Source: Pseudopithomyces maydicus
Taxonomy: Eukaryota; Ascomycota; Dothideomycetes; Pleosporales; Didymosphaeriaceae
Reading direction: 5' to 3'
DNA: 64,000 nucleotides
NCBI GenBank assembly: GCA_026873275.1
Contig: JANTUC010000022.1
Coordinates: 372,001-436,000 of the forward strand
A program made the translations under genes and the position numbers. Below are positions 24,078-35,936 of this stretch, piece by piece. The notes under the pieces were generated by a model. The model saw only the letters and a program-made list of their open reading frames with translations, was not told the DNA's origin and ran no database searches. Every line of letters begins with the position of its first letter. The stretch's first letter is position 1.

Positions 24078-24680
24078 CTAATCCACCACAAACAACTCAC
24101 CCGCCAGCTCCGCAACCTTCCCACCCAACCCCGTCAACCCAGCCTTAATCGCCTCCACCGTCTCCTCCTTCAGCCTATCCTTCTTGGAATAGACATCTAT
24201 CCCTGCCGGCGTAAACAGCGTCTTCGCAAAGAACGTAACCACATACGCATTGTCCGTCCCCTCCTCATCCCCATACGCCAGTATCTCCCACTTGGAACTC
24301 GCAATCATGAGCCACCCCTTGCCCCTCCAATTGTACGCCAGACTCGCGAGGGCGCCCTCCCCCGCTTCGCCTTCGACAGTGCCTCCAGCAGTGCTTTCGG
24401 CGGTATTCGGCACAGAGAAGGGCTTGTCGACGCCGCGGACGGTCTTGACGGCGGGCTTGGAGGTATTCAAGGGCGAGTAGGTGACTACGTCGTCGAGTTG
24501 CGGCGGGGAGGTAGATGGAATGGGCGTGTATGTGATGACGACATTGCGGTTCTTCTTCCACATGGGGAGTGTCGAGTGTGTGACGTTCCATGAGCCTGAC
24601 AGCCACTTCAGGGCGGGCGGCGGGATGGACGGCGAAGGCTCGGTCGAGGGGAGGCTGGAGGGCGCACGTAGGGTGATCAT
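24078..24680 (-). CDS. Conserved fungal protein of about 200 aa, calycin-like
   Basis: Intact frame of 200 aa. Residues about 24-40 read 'ALKWLSGSWNVTHSTLPMW', and later blocks are 'YNWRGKGWLMIASSKWEIL' and 'AYVVTFFAKTLFTPAGIDV'. A G-x-W near the start followed by alternating beta-strand patterns resembles lipocalin/THAP4-type ligand-binding barrels; this is a visual resemblance only. A short Lys/Glu-rich C-terminal helix follows. There is no signal peptide. The true start is uncertain: the same frame stays open, Pro/Ser-rich, for about 100 bases upstream to about 24780 without a Met, and a Met near 24800 leads into it in a frame that is then broken. Confidence 0.65.
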   Translation of the reverse strand: MITLRAPSSLPSTEPSPSIPPPALKWLSGSWNVTHSTLPMWKKNRNVVITYTPIPSTSPPQLDDVVTYSPLNTSKPAVKTVRGVDKPFSVPNTAESTAGGTVEGEAGEGALASLAYNWRGKGWLMIASSKWEILAYGDEEGTDNAYVVTFFAKTLFTPAGIDVYSKKDRLKEETVEAIKAGLTGLGGKVAELAGELFVVD

Positions 24681-25603
24681 GCTGGGGGCGGGGCGGAGGT
24701 TGGCTGCTGTGGAGGAGGGTGGGTCGGAGCTGGAGCTGACAGAGGCGGCGGGTGGCTGGGGGGTCCAGGCTCGTGGGTGCTCGTCGGTTCGGTCTCAATG
24801 TGGGTATTTGGTCATATAGACGGGCGTAGATGGACGGGGGTGTCAGTAAGGCTTGGGTGAAAGATGAGCAAAACGTCGATGGCCGAAGAATGAATCACTT
24901 CACATATGTATGTATGCACGCCAGACATGCGCCAGAAACGACAGAAGCGAGAAACGACGCGGTTTCGCCCTCTGGACGCGAAAGGAGCGCGGTTGTCTGG
25001 TGACCTAGCCAACGGTGCAGCGTAAGGCTGAGGATCGCCGCGGGAGAGCGCAGCGCCGAGCCAGCTTCGCCTCCAGGGTCCCCCGTTCCGCCTTGACATC
25101 ACACACGCCCGCACACAACGCGTCTCGCTCCACATGGCCCGTAGAAACATCGTCCCAATCGCAAGGCAAACGTCACGCTGCCTATTCTTAGACCCTTGAT
25201 GCGCGCCGCCTTCGCGTTTCAGTGGCTGCCGCACCAGCTCGCTTCCACGAGCTGACGACGCCTGACACTGGCTAAGTGTCTCGGGGGCGGTGCAATGGCG
25301 TCTCGCATGCACCTGCCAGCCTGCGGCTCCACAGAAGCTGATTTGGGATACAGGCGACCTACAATGGCTTTGCCGCTGACGGGCGGGTAAGCTCTTTAAG
25401 ATTGTGCCGTGCTGCTGTTTGCTTTGGGATATTTTCTCGCACTGTTCGACTGTTTGTTGCACTGTGACAGCGCTTCTTACCTACGACTCACTCACTGTCG
25501 CTTCAGTCACGCCGAGTGTACTTAAAAGAGCTGGCCTTCGCTGCGCTCATCTTCCTAAAATCCACACTACATATAGAGGTCCGAGAATATACAGCTGTCC
25601 AGC
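24681..25603. other. Intergenic, no gene seen
   Basis: GC-rich sequence between divergent genes at 24680 (-) and 25604 (+). A 216-codon minus-strand open frame (24812-25462) has no motif and a random-looking Arg/Ser/Cys composition, so I do not call it. The first 100 bases may encode the N terminus of the preceding protein. Confidence 0.4.
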
Positions 25604-26700
25604 ATGTTTTTCAGAAGTCTGCTCCAGGCTTCGGTCCTGCTCCCCTTCTTCTCCACCTCCACATCTGCACAGTCCTCCTCCACAGCATGCAACAACTCCC
25701 CCTCATTATGTAGTCGTCCCTACAACAACATCACCCACCTCGGGGCCCACGACTCGCCCTTCCTCCGCGACAGATCCACCTCCTTCTCCACCTCCGGCAA
25801 CCAATACTACAACTCCACCGTCCAACTCGACTCAGGCGTCCGCCTCCTCTCCGCCCAAGTCCACAAGAACTCCTCCGCCTCCTCCTCCGCCGACAAATGG
25901 CACCTCTGCCACTCCTCCTGCGACCTCCTCGATGCCGGCACCCTCACCTCCTGGCTCTCTGAAATAAAAACCTGGCTCGACGCCAACAAGAACGAAGTCG
26001 TGACCATCCTCCTCGTCAACTCCGACAACGCCGCCGCCTCAGACATCGGCCCGCAATTCGCCTCCGCGGGCCTCGAAGACTACGCGTACGTCCCGCCGTC
26101 GCCCTCCACGGTGCCCAAGACCTGGCCCACGCTCCAATCCCTCATCAACAACGGCACCCGCCTCGTCACCTTCGTCGCCTCCCTCGGCGACCCCAGCACC
26201 CAGTACCCCTACCTCCTCAACGAATTCACCCACGTCTTCGAAAACGACTTCGAAAACGACACCCCCACCAGCTACAGCTGCACGCCTAACCGCCCCAAGG
26301 GCCTCGCCACCGACGACACGGGCGGCCGCATGTTCCTCATGAACCACTTCCTGTACAGCACCCAGGCGTTCGGCATCCAGCAGCCCAACAACACGTACGT
26401 GAACGTGACGAATGCCGAGACGGGCGTCGGGTCTCTGGGGTCGCGGCTGGACAACTGCACGGGGGTGTACGGCAAGGCGCCGAACTTCGTGCTGGTGGAT
26501 TTCTTCAACGTGGGGCCTGCGATGAAGAGCGTGGATGCGGCGAATGGGGTGCAGGGTGCAACGGGGAGGAAGAGCGTGAGCACCGAGCAGCCGAGTGAGG
26601 ATTTGGAGGGGGAGATGGTAGTAGTGGCGTGGGTGCGAGGAAGGGGAGCTTGGGGGCCGTGGTGGTGGGGTTAATGGTTGCGGTTATGTTTGGGTTGTGA
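25604..26700 (+). CDS. Secreted PI-PLC X-domain-like protein, probably GPI-anchored
   Basis: The N-terminal signal peptide ends near residue 22 (A-x-A then Q). The domain resembles the PI-phospholipase C X-box (PLC-like phosphodiesterase TIM barrel). 'NITHLGAHDSPF' carries the likely catalytic His49, 'QVHKN' and 'WHLCHSSCD' follow, and 'PNFVLVDFFNVG' is the last strand. No calcium-site or Y-box region is obvious, as in bacterial-type and fungal extracellular members. N-glycosylation sequons are frequent. The literal frame ends at 26674 in an odd Trp/Gly tail. One extra G at 26608-26612 instead gives a Ser/Gly spacer and a hydrophobic C-terminal tail ending at the TGA 26698-26700, a textbook GPI-attachment signal (365 aa). 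The GPI anchor is therefore an inference that depends on an under-call. The lipid substrate is unknown. Confidence 0.82.
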
Positions 26701-27272
26701 ATCTAATGTGGGGTTCAAAAGTTTTTGACTTGGTATAGCATAGCGATGGCGTTTTTACTTGGGTTTTGTACGCTTTTGCATCGGATGGTGGATATGGTGG
26801 AAGGCATTGCCAGGAAGCCTATATATGAGTATGTAGCCATGTAGGTAGCATAATGTGCATCGATATCATGATCACTATAGAGTTCACCTGCGTCCCACAA
26901 AAAGTATGATGAGAATCATTGCATTCGTAAAGTTCATTCTAAGTACAAAATTACATAGGAAACGATTTTTTTCTGTTTCGTTTTTTCTTTTTTGTGACTT
27001 TTTTTTTCAGATTTTGATATGTCAGACATGAAGGAAAAAGGAAATAGATACGAGACACTATGTTTGGTAAAGACCGACCTCCAAGCAAAATCAAAGTTGG
27101 AAACAAAACCAGTTGGAACGATTGTATCCTAACGCACACTGCCATGCTCGGAAGGAAACAGTGAAAATTGAAGTGAAGAGAACCCAGGCGCAAGTATACC
27201 AACTGACTGTTGAAATCCGAGGAATGCCTTTCGGACAATAGGATCAGATACAGCATTGATGGCAATGTATTT
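26701..27272. other. Intergenic between convergent genes
   Basis: 3' flanks of the PLC-like gene and the zinc-finger gene. T-rich stretches at 26970-27020. A minus-strand open frame crossing this region is AT-rich and without motif. Confidence 0.4.
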
Positions 27273-28731
27273 TTAACCGATGTAGGGCCAGGGTTTGGAA
27301 AAACCTCGTTGATGAATTGAAGCGAAATCGTCAGCGAAATCGTCAAAAAGGGGATGGATCACAAATCCCGGCCAGAGTCGGAGGATATCAAACCGATGGG
27401 AGGCGTAGTCACTGTGAGGTCGAAGAAATTCAATGTGAGCATCTATCCGAGATCCGCCCGAGTAATTCATTACTGGCTCCCCTTTTAGAAATTTATGTAG
27501 TGACCACTTATGTTTTTGAGCAATTTCGTAAAACCGACTACGATCTGTGAATATGTGCTCACTTTCCATATGCTCTTGAAAACCTGTTCCGGATTGCGCT
27601 TGAGCTTTACACACAGGGCAGACCAAGTCCAGACTTTCTGGATGGTAACCTGCAGCCAGGATGATGTCGAAGTTTCTGGCACGCTCGTGTGGTTCATGCT
27701 CTTGGAGATGGGTTTGAAGGTTACTCGCATAAACCTTCTTTGTGTAATTCCCGCATGATGGCATAGGACAGCTTCGAAGGCCAGAATCGTTACTACGAGA
27801 AGCTTTCATCACGACGTTTGTTGTGTTATAGACGTATATGTGGCTGATAGCATGTAATCTGAGCAACAAGAAAGGTATCTCCCTGTTGCACACCGGACAT
27901 ATGGCCTCTTCGGTATCGTTGTGTTGGTTCTCAAGGTGTGTTTTTAGTTTGTCGTATCTGTGAAATGATCGATCACAATCTTGAACAGGACACTGCGCTT
28001 TTGCATCCTTCTCGTGCTTTCTCATGTGGCGTGTGAGATCGTACTTTCGATTGAAAGAACCACGGTATTTACAGCCAGGATACACGCACTTGATACCTGT
28101 GTCCGGTCTAGAAGAGCTTATAGAATAAGTACCTGTTTAACAGTGGATAAGACTATGACCTACCTTTGCTTCACCTTGGAATTCGACCTGTCCTCTATGA
28201 TTCTGAATCCACTTTCGAGTTGAAAATTGGCAATCATGTTCATGTCTTCACTGGATTTGCTGGCCATCTCTGCTAAGTCTAATTCGTTGATTCGAGTCGC
28301 AGGGGTATCGTATCCGGATGCGGAAGAAGTTTCGTTGGGTGAGCCAATCTGGAGTGGTGAAATGAACCCTGAGCTGGTTTCTGTTCCTTTCCATGATGAA
28401 TTCCATTCACCATAGTAATTTTGTGTAGTGCTGAGATATTCATGTCCTTGAGCAATTTGTACAGGCAGCTGGTAGTCGGAGGTTGGATCAGTCACTGGTA
28501 CATGTCGGAGGAGCCTCATCGGCTGGGCGAGAGAATTTCTTAAATGTCTGGCGGCGAAGTTGCCCTTGGTCAGCCCCTGTCTTTTTTTTAAACTCACCGG
28601 TCGCCCTCCGCAACCTGATTGGCGCCTTGTCCCGATGCGTTGGCTCCATCCGGGTACACCTGACAGAAATCGGCGATGGCTTGGTCGAGATCGTATCCGA
28701 ACTGAAAGTTGTCGAAATGCGGTTGGTCCAT
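27273..28731 (-). CDS. C2H2 zinc-finger protein, three exons
   Basis: Probable DNA-binding regulator of 453 aa. Exons: 28731-28598, 28547-28164, 28116-27273; introns of 49-51 and 47 nt are GT-AG and keep phase. The N-terminal 180 residues are Gln/Ser/Asn-rich with short acidic patches, a typical activation-type region. From residue about 183 come two classical fingers ('CVYPGCKY...H-x3-H' and 'CPVQDCDRSF...H-x3-H'). Looser Cys2-His2 motifs follow ('CPVCNREI', 'CPMPSCGNY', 'CPVCKAQA'), giving about five. The C-terminal 70 residues are aromatic-rich without a known domain. The ATG at 28731 is chosen because it opens a frame with an in-phase 50-nt intron and a sensible exon; a longer open frame upstream is in another phase. 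Target genes are unknown. Confidence 0.85.
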
Positions 28732-29700
28732 CGTGCAGGGTTCGTGAGGGGCAACTGCAGGCAGCTGCTGAGGGCAAATTGCGGTTGAGCTGACGCACGG
28801 CTGAGTTTGCCAAGGACGATCGAACGAGGGAGATGATTGGATGAAGGAGGGGCGAAAAGGTCAGAAATGAGCGTGGGAGGTGGGAGGTTCTTATGCTGTG
28901 AGCGGTGGGCAGGCGCGATTGAGCGGTGACCAAGCCGAGTGATGAGGGCAACGGCGTCGGAACGCCATGGAAAGCGCAACCTTGTCCTATAGACATTGCC
29001 CAATTTGGATGCGTGCACTATGTTACCATATGGTTAGGTCGTGTAGCTATTGGTGATCTGGTTTTTAGAATCCTAAGGCTTTACGGCTGAACGGTATATG
29101 AATGGCGAACAAGGACTACCACCAGAGCTCTACCCAACGTAAGATGACATGAAACCAATGCGCAAAGCGTTCTATCCAAAACATTTCTTCGGTTAAGTTG
29201 GCTTGTTAGAGGTGTTAATAGTTTGATGTTGCTTTTTTCCAACGCTGAAGTAAACAGATAGGTGCATTAAATGTGCAATTTTAGGGACAATGATGTGTGA
29301 TGGGGACGATGGTCTAAATCATCGACCTGTCGCGGGATACGTCTCATGATTGAGGTCGTAGGTTTAACAAGGATCAACAGAATAAGGTTGGGATAGGAGT
29401 GGGAGATATACTGTAGTATCATAGATCCCATGTGATTTATTGAATTATAGATAGAGATGGTCATCTCCGCCTTTCGCGGTGCGGAGGCATCTGTGTATCT
29501 ATCAATGTAGTTTCTCGTAACCGCTATCATGATTCTTATCTTATTTCGAGCGACCCATTTCTCAAGGGTTGTTCGAAAAGGACAGCCAGTGTCTTTTCCT
29601 CGCACCGGTGGCATCGCCGGCACAACACGTCCAGCTCCCTCAAGACCGGAGTCTACTGCAGCGTAGGGTAAGGGTAATCACATCCCGCATCACCCGTCCT
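28732..29700. other. Intergenic, no gene seen
   Basis: Upstream region of the zinc-finger gene and downstream flank of SRP9 (both minus strand). Open frames at 28732-29018 are continuations of the zinc-finger exon frames and lack a better start. I see nothing else. Confidence 0.4.
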
Positions 29701-30246
29701 TCATTTCTTGCCCTTCTTCTTCTTCTTGGAACCGCCCGCCTTCGTTTCCGCCGGCACACCGCCCATCTTCACATCCTCTTCCACCTTCGGCGTCGACACA
29801 CCCGTGCCATCAGCCGGCGCACTCAGATCCTCTATCGCATCAGGCAACGCAGCCATGTGCCTTCCCAACCGCCCGAGACTCCCAATTAATCTTCCAACCT
29901 CCGCCGCCTTTGTCGTCTGATATTGCAAGCATGTGCCGGAATCCGGATCATATGTCTTGAGCACGAACGTCGCTGTCGGTTCAAGGGCGGTCTCTGTTGT
30001 GGATTCCGAGGAGCGGGCCGTGAGGGGTCAGCGGGTCGGGCGGCCTTCTTCTCGAGGTACTTCTGGTGCTTCTTGATCTTGCGCGCGTTCGGTTTCAGGA
30101 CTGTGTATTTGGAGGTTATGCGGGTCTGCGCGCTGTTAGCGGAGGGATGTGGCGCAACGGATCGGGTGATTTACTGTGGTAGGGCGGGATTTGAGCAGCA
30201 GCGACGACTGCTCGTGCCATTCGGCACTTGTCTCCAGGAACGGCAT
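29701..30246 (-). CDS. SRP9: Signal recognition particle SRP9/SRP21 subunit
   Basis: The SRP9/21 subunit binds the Alu domain of SRP RNA and supports elongation arrest during co-translational targeting. Exon 1 30246-30175 (24 codons, 'MPFLETSAEWHEQSSLLL') matches the family start. A GT-AG intron (30126-30174) has a CTAAC branch site. Exon 2 30125-29701 carries 'RITSKYTVLKPN', a Lys/Arg-rich helix, 'ATFVLKTYDPDSGTCLQYQT' and 'VGRLIGSLGRLGRHMA', then a Lys-rich tail (six consecutive Lys region). Exon 2 changes frame once; one missing base in the G4 at 30024-30027 gives 142 codons, about 165 aa in total. The Lys tail and length fit fungal SRP9-21 proteins. An essential-type gene, so the frame break is more likely a sequence error. 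Confidence 0.87.
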
Positions 30247-30732
30247 TGTGAAGTGCGGCCGGGGTATCTCTTGGGGGTGGGAGCTTCCTGGTAGGCGCAG
30301 TTGGATGTGGAGTAACTTTTGGCGGGGGTTTCGGAGAAACGTCGGTCCGAAGGCGCCCTTTGCCCTTTCGTCAGTTGAGGGATCTGGAAAGTAGAATCTT
30401 CTAGCAAATAGTGTCTGACTCTTAGTTTATTTCGGAGTATTTAACGATCGTTTGATCTGCAGTGTAGTATGCGCGTTGAAAGTGTGCATACGGGAGGGTT
30501 CTAGGGCCTCGATCTTGTACGCGAGTCACTGCACCTTCAGTCTCGTGACTCAGTTCCCTCCACCACTACTGGCTCAAGATTCTACTAGTCACATACTCGT
30601 AGCTCAGAACCAGCCATCTGGACATTCATACAACAGGCCTCCGTTCCACAACACCATCTTACCAAGCTATCGGGTACTATTGGCTCTAGTACTTACTATA
30701 GGTACCAGAGTTACACGACCAGCATTTCCAAC
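30247..30732. promoter_or_regulatory. Divergent promoter region, SRP9 / DUF1308 gene
   Basis: The 486 bases separate two divergent start codons. No specific element is recognised; the part nearest 30732 is GC-equilibrated and lacks introns. It presumably serves both genes. Confidence 0.55.
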
Positions 30733-32207
30733 ATGGCCGAATCACTCGCTTCCAGTGTTCAGAGCTTGGACCTAGACGCACCCGATGTCGAAACTTTAAT
30801 TGAGAGGTGCCGAGCGCTGCACGAAGAGGTCGAGGAATATGTGGCCGCTGTAGACGCCAGCCAAAAACAAGCCAAAATACCCTGCCCAGTAGAGTACCGC
30901 ACTCTTCGAAGCGATTTTAAAAATGAACTGGCTTTCCTGAACAAGATCAAAAGCGCAAATCATCCACCGGAGAAGGCTCGACACTTTGCTGTTTCGTCGA
31001 ATCTCTTGTACTACGAAGCTCTATGGGCAGCTGCTAAACGGTCGTCGGGGTTGCTGGCGTTCCGAAAATACTTCTACTGGAATCGGGAGAAAGGCAGCCG
31101 TATCAATGGAGTGGGTCTTAGGAAAGGCGCAAAGAAGGGAAAGACGTCTGCGTTGGTGGATATTGTGGCTGCTGATGGGATGGAATGGATACGAGTGTCG
31201 ACCACGTCAGAAAAACGGCTGCTGTTCGACCTTGCCAAACTGGGTTGGCAAAACGACTCTGATTCCGATGAGGAAATGAATGATGCACCTCCAGTCAATT
31301 GGGAAGATGAAGACGACGACGATCAAGTTGAGATTGTCAAGAACGCTCGAGAGCTTGCTCGTGCTGCTCGAGCGAATCCGATGCGGGGGCATGCACCGAA
31401 AGTACGATACGTACTAACGCGAATAATATCTGGAAAGCTCAAAGAGGTGGATGCAATACTTGAAAAGATGAGGGCGGTTGGTGTAGATGTACAATGCGCA
31501 AATGAGATCCCGGAAGCCCCCAACTCACACAAGTTCTCCCAAATTTGTTGGTAGACCGGTCCCGAACACTCTCTGAGACACTCAATATCGACTGCACTAT
31601 TCTCCTCGCTCTAATATCAGACATTTCGCACGGCGAGTGTGAGATACTAGACTGGTACCCTGGAGAGGTCCGCGCCCAGATACTGGAAGAGCAAAAAGAG
31701 AAGCTTCTTCCAACTCATCTCTACCCTGCCATCGCATCGCATCCCATGGTTACCACACAGGCCGCAACAGACCAGATGAACATCATAGTCGACACACTGG
31801 CTACTGACAAAGAGAAGACACGCGCAAATATTCTACTTGCTCAACGCGATCGCGAAAACGTCTCGTCTGAAGATCTCCTTAAAGAATGGCTAGAATTATC
31901 CGACCATCCTGCCCCAGAAGGATTTCAATTGCCAATACGTCTAGAGCCTAGCAGTATCGATAAGAACCTGGTCACTTTACCAGCTGTTGCTGAGAAGATT
32001 GAAGTAGAACTGGGTCCACTGAATACATCCATCTTCTTTTATGGGTGGTCCACAGGCTTGACCACCTTGAGCTCGAATCGCGCTCGAGCGAAGCAGATCG
32101 AGCGGCTCATCAACGAAACGGGACTCAAAGATGGGGAAGCTGGACCGCATATTTGGCTGTGCGGCGAAAGTCGGAGTTTGATAGCTAAGCACGGGCGACG
32201 GAAGTGA
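30733..32207 (+). CDS. DUF1308 (UPF0415/C7orf25-like) protein
   Basis: Intronless gene of about 491 aa. An N-terminal helical region (residues 1-110) is followed by a Lys-rich loop and an acidic stretch (about 177-200, 'DSDSDEEMND' to 'EDEDDDDQ'). The C-terminal DUF1308 block contains 'NLLVDRSRTLSETLNIDCT', 'LLALISDISHG' and 'FFYGWSTGLTTLSSN'. The frame breaks once at 31538-31540 (CCC): the first frame ends in a short wrong tail at 31554 and the DUF1308 block continues in the next frame. One extra C gives 492 codons. The family is eukaryote-wide; a fold related to PIN-type nucleases has been suggested for the region, which I treat as uncertain. The function is not known to me. Confidence 0.85.
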
Positions 32208-33574
32208 GCTTGGTTTTTAGCGTCGAATAGGTATCTAGAGAAAAAGAAAAATCAAGAATATGTTGGAAGTGGGTGTATATTTGCTAGCTTCTATAGAAGC
32301 TTGGGGCTGTGGCGCTACGTCAGCCGTAAAAGAATTGCCGCGGCACGAAGGATGGCGGTTAGACGCAAGCATAGAGAGACAACTCTGGCAACGTGACAAT
32401 TGACCCTCTTCATGATAAAATTATCCAAGTTTCTAGATGCCGTGATCCAGGTACATGGAAAGCAGGCTGTTGTTAGTCACTCTGTGCCCCGCTATTGCTC
32501 CCACAAACATATGGTGCTTGCGGCAGACGCTGGCTAGCCTGATAGGCAACACAAGCTTCAACTACACCCGGAACACGGTGCTGCTACCGGAACAGTCGGA
32601 GCGTGTGTGGAGCACGAGCAGTGGAGACAGCGGTCCGAGGAGTGATTTTCGATAGAGCGGGCTGGATGCGACAAGGCGGAGGTGGAGCTGCGGGGACGAC
32701 GGTATGTTTTGCATGACAAGATGATGGTCAGTCGTGAATCCTTTAGGACCGACTGCTCAATGGGATTACGTATGGGCAAAACAGATTCCCTAGGGAGATG
32801 TACAGGGTCTAGCATCCGCCATGCAAGGCGGCCAATGGGTTGGGAGGGGTTTGGAGGCGGGGTCGTCCGTATCACGGGCATGGGCGGCACGGTGGTGACA
32901 GTGTGTCTAATATGTGTCTCCGGTCTCAATACATAATCAGCACCTAGGTGACAGGCAGGTTTGGCCAGCAAATGGCAATTGAGCTTGTGCTGCACAGATG
33001 GGCGAGTAGCACCAGGAAATGGGCTGTTTATTGTGTGAAGACGGGATGTATCCTGTTGGGAACAGGGTGATGCCTTGCATACAAAGGTATCCGCATATGG
33101 GGAGCCGCCAGTAGGCTGCCGTCTTGTCGCAGCTGAACAGGCTGAGGACCCCTGGCTAGTGCGGATTTCCTTGGAAACGATAGGCTGTAGCGCAATCGAT
33201 CGATGGATGTTGAAACAGGCATTCTCGTGACCGGGCGTTGGTGTTGAACTGTTGACGCGGCTGTCACCATGGCAACGGCACTCCCAAAATAAACGGCTGA
33301 TACTGGGCCCCGACCGACCGCTATCACCACCCGCGATCCCCAACATTGCATCGCACGGAGCTCCAGCCCAGATACTCACACGCAGCAGTTTTGCGCCCTC
33401 GCCGCCCTCCTCGAAGCCCCAGGCTCCGCTCTTTTCTGAAGCGTAGGATCTCGCGCTTGCCACGACACCACGCATATAATCCTCGGTTCGCGGCCTCCCC
33501 CCACCTGCACGCCGATCATAGGTGCATGCGCCTTGACAACTGGAGCACCTTTGCCGGGAGGCTCTTCAGTCGCG
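32208..33574. other. Intergenic, no gene seen
   Basis: Flanks of the DUF1308 gene and promoter of the ASE1 gene. A 305-codon minus-strand open frame (32558-33475) has shuffled Ser/Pro/Arg composition, no motif and overlaps the ASE1 promoter, so it is not called. The final 150 bases are pyrimidine-rich, typical of a fungal core promoter. Confidence 0.4.
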
Positions 33575-35936
33575 ATGGACACGAGCTACCTGGCCCAGCA
33601 AGTCACCACCATCATCGGCCAGCTGCACGGCCTGTTCGATGAGATTGGCGTGGCCAGCCATGAGCGCGACACGCGCGAGGCTGAGGTGAGTTGAAAATGA
33701 CTCTTTAAAGCGATCACAATGTATACTGACCCGTGCGCAGCTCTTCTCAGCCCTGTCCGAGACGCTTCACACGCAGCTTAAGCAGACGACGAACGAGAAG
33801 CACGAAATGACCGAGGAGGCTGAGCGCCTGATCCGCACCATCCGCCAAATGGAGGGTTCGTTGACCGACGACAAGCCCAACCCCAACTACGACATCGACG
33901 ACGGCCTCGAGGTCACATACCCGCTGACGCGATGCTTGAAGGAGCTGAAGGACAAGTACGCCACGGTCAGCAAGCTCCACCGCGAGCGCTTCGAGCAAGT
34001 GCGAAGTATGTTTCCCACGCTCCACATAAATTCAGTGTACTAAAACGTTGTAGAACTTGCCGAAGCACTCGAATCATACGCGTCCCACCTGGATGCCGAC
34101 TTTGTGCAGGTCAAGCTGCCTCCCACCGCCCCCAACGCCGCAATTTCTCCCTCCTTCGACATCTCACCATCCTACGTCGCTTCGCTCGACCGCGAATTCT
34201 CCCGCGTATACGAAGAGTACAACCGTCGCTTGAACACCGTGCAAGTGATTTGCCAGGAAATGATCCAGCTGTGGGCAGAGTTGGGCACACCACAGGCACA
34301 GACAGACACGTCCATCGTCAAGTACCACCGCGAAGCACCGGAGCAACTTGGTCTGCACAATTCAGATATCGCCGAGCTCAAGGCAAAGAAGGAGCGCTTG
34401 ATTGAAGAGAAGCGTGGGCGCGAGCGAAGACTAGGACAGTTGCGCTCTACCATTGAAGATTTGTGGGACCGCCTAAGCGTCGACATGCAGGAGCGTAAGC
34501 AGTTTCTCTCTGCCAACCGCGGCTGTGGTCTTCGGACCATCAACGAGTTCGAGGATGAGCTCTCTCGATTGAATGAGTTGAAGCGCCAGAACCTCCACAT
34601 CTTCGTCGAGGAAGCGCGCGTGAAGCTGCAAGAACTTTGGGATGCCCTGTACTTCTCCGAAGAAGAGATGCTCGACTTCACACCTGCCTTTTCCGACGTT
34701 TGCACCGACGCGCTCCTCTCATCACACGAAGCTGAGATCAACCGCCTGGAGGTGCTCAAGGAACAGCGACTACCTATACTACAGAAGATCGACCGACACC
34801 GCGAACTCATCAAGGAGCGAGATGACCTTGCGCAATCAAGTCAAGACGCGTCGCGCTTGATGGCTCGGGGTCAGAAGGGCGAGAGGCGTGACCCAGGAAA
34901 GCTGTTGCGTGAAGAGAAGATGCGGAAGCGTATTGCGAAGGAACTGCCCAAGATTGAATCTGAGCTGAAGCAGACATTAGAGCGATGGGAGGACGAATAT
35001 GGCCGGCCCTTCCTGGTCTTGGGCGACCGCTACCTGGACGAGCTGTATGCCTGCGCGGCTAGAGCTCCACCGCCTCGATCAAAGACACCTTCCGCAGCAC
35101 CCATGCCCACAAAGCAGCCTTCCAAGTCTGCGTCTGTCAGCCGAGCTGGCAGTGTACGCCAACCACCCCCAAGCCGAGTAAAGACACCTGCGCCCAACTT
35201 CAGCCAGAGTGTCATGGGACGCAACCCCCTCTCCATGTCCGTTTCAGCAGCCTCAGGCAGTTTGAAGAGCCCCTCCAAGATACCCGCTCGGGCGCCGCTG
35301 AAGAACATGCCGCACGGAGGCAACTCACCTGAGCGCAAGTCTGTTCGTCCTTCTTCACACGATGATCTTCGTGCCTCGACAATGCGCAAGATGCCCCCGC
35401 CAATGGCACCTCCACCACGAATGAAGGACCTCTTCGTGCCTCCGGACCCTGTCTCCACACCCGTGAGCCGATATGATTTCTCTAACCGCAGCGACCGGAG
35501 CGAGAGCATCGTTCGTCACGTACCACCAGAGGACCCATACGACGACCGCTCTTTCCTATCCCAGACCATGCGCCCCACCTACACCTCCCAATACAACCCT
35601 CCCCGCGTAGAGAGCAGACAAATATCCGGAACCTCGTCCACCGGCACCGGAACCACCATGCAATCCGGCTCGGAGAACTGGGAGACCTTCAGCGAGCAAT
35701 CGGACGAGCCTCCAGAGCGCGACGTCGACTTCTACAAGTACCGACAGCAAATGGCGCGCACGAAGCGGTATACCCCCGAGGGTGGACACTCCTCCTCCCC
35801 CCGCGGCATCCAGGGAAAGAAACTTCGAGGCATTCGCACCGTCGACGGCGAGACGTGGGTCGAGGAGGGCGGCCAGATAATGCGCACGGTTGAGGGCAGC
35901 GAGTGCGGGTGGACCGATGACGGAGACGCCTACTAG
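33575..35936 (+). CDS. ASE1: Microtubule-bundling protein ASE1/PRC1/MAP65
   Basis: Cross-links antiparallel microtubules at the spindle midzone in anaphase and cytokinesis. Exons 33575-33685, 33741-34005 and 34054-35936, GT-AG and in phase, encode 752 aa with no frame break. Residues 1-330 form long coiled coils (dimerisation and rod). The MAP65 signature lies around residues 290-330: 'RGCGLRTINEFEDELSRL' followed by 'FVEEARVKLQELWDAL'. The spectrin-like microtubule-binding region follows, with 'WEDEYGRPFLVLGDRYLD'. The C-terminal 270 residues are Ser/Pro/Arg-rich and disordered, with SP/TP sites that could be CDK targets, as known for the family. The start is the first ATG and gives the conserved N-terminal helix. 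Confidence 0.95.

Noticed and set aside
24812..25462. Minus-strand frame of 216 codons
   Set aside because: Random-looking Arg/Ser/Cys composition, no motif, no splice context; lies in a divergent promoter interval.
32558..33475. Minus-strand frame of 305 codons
   Set aside because: No motif and shuffled composition; covers the promoter of ASE1.
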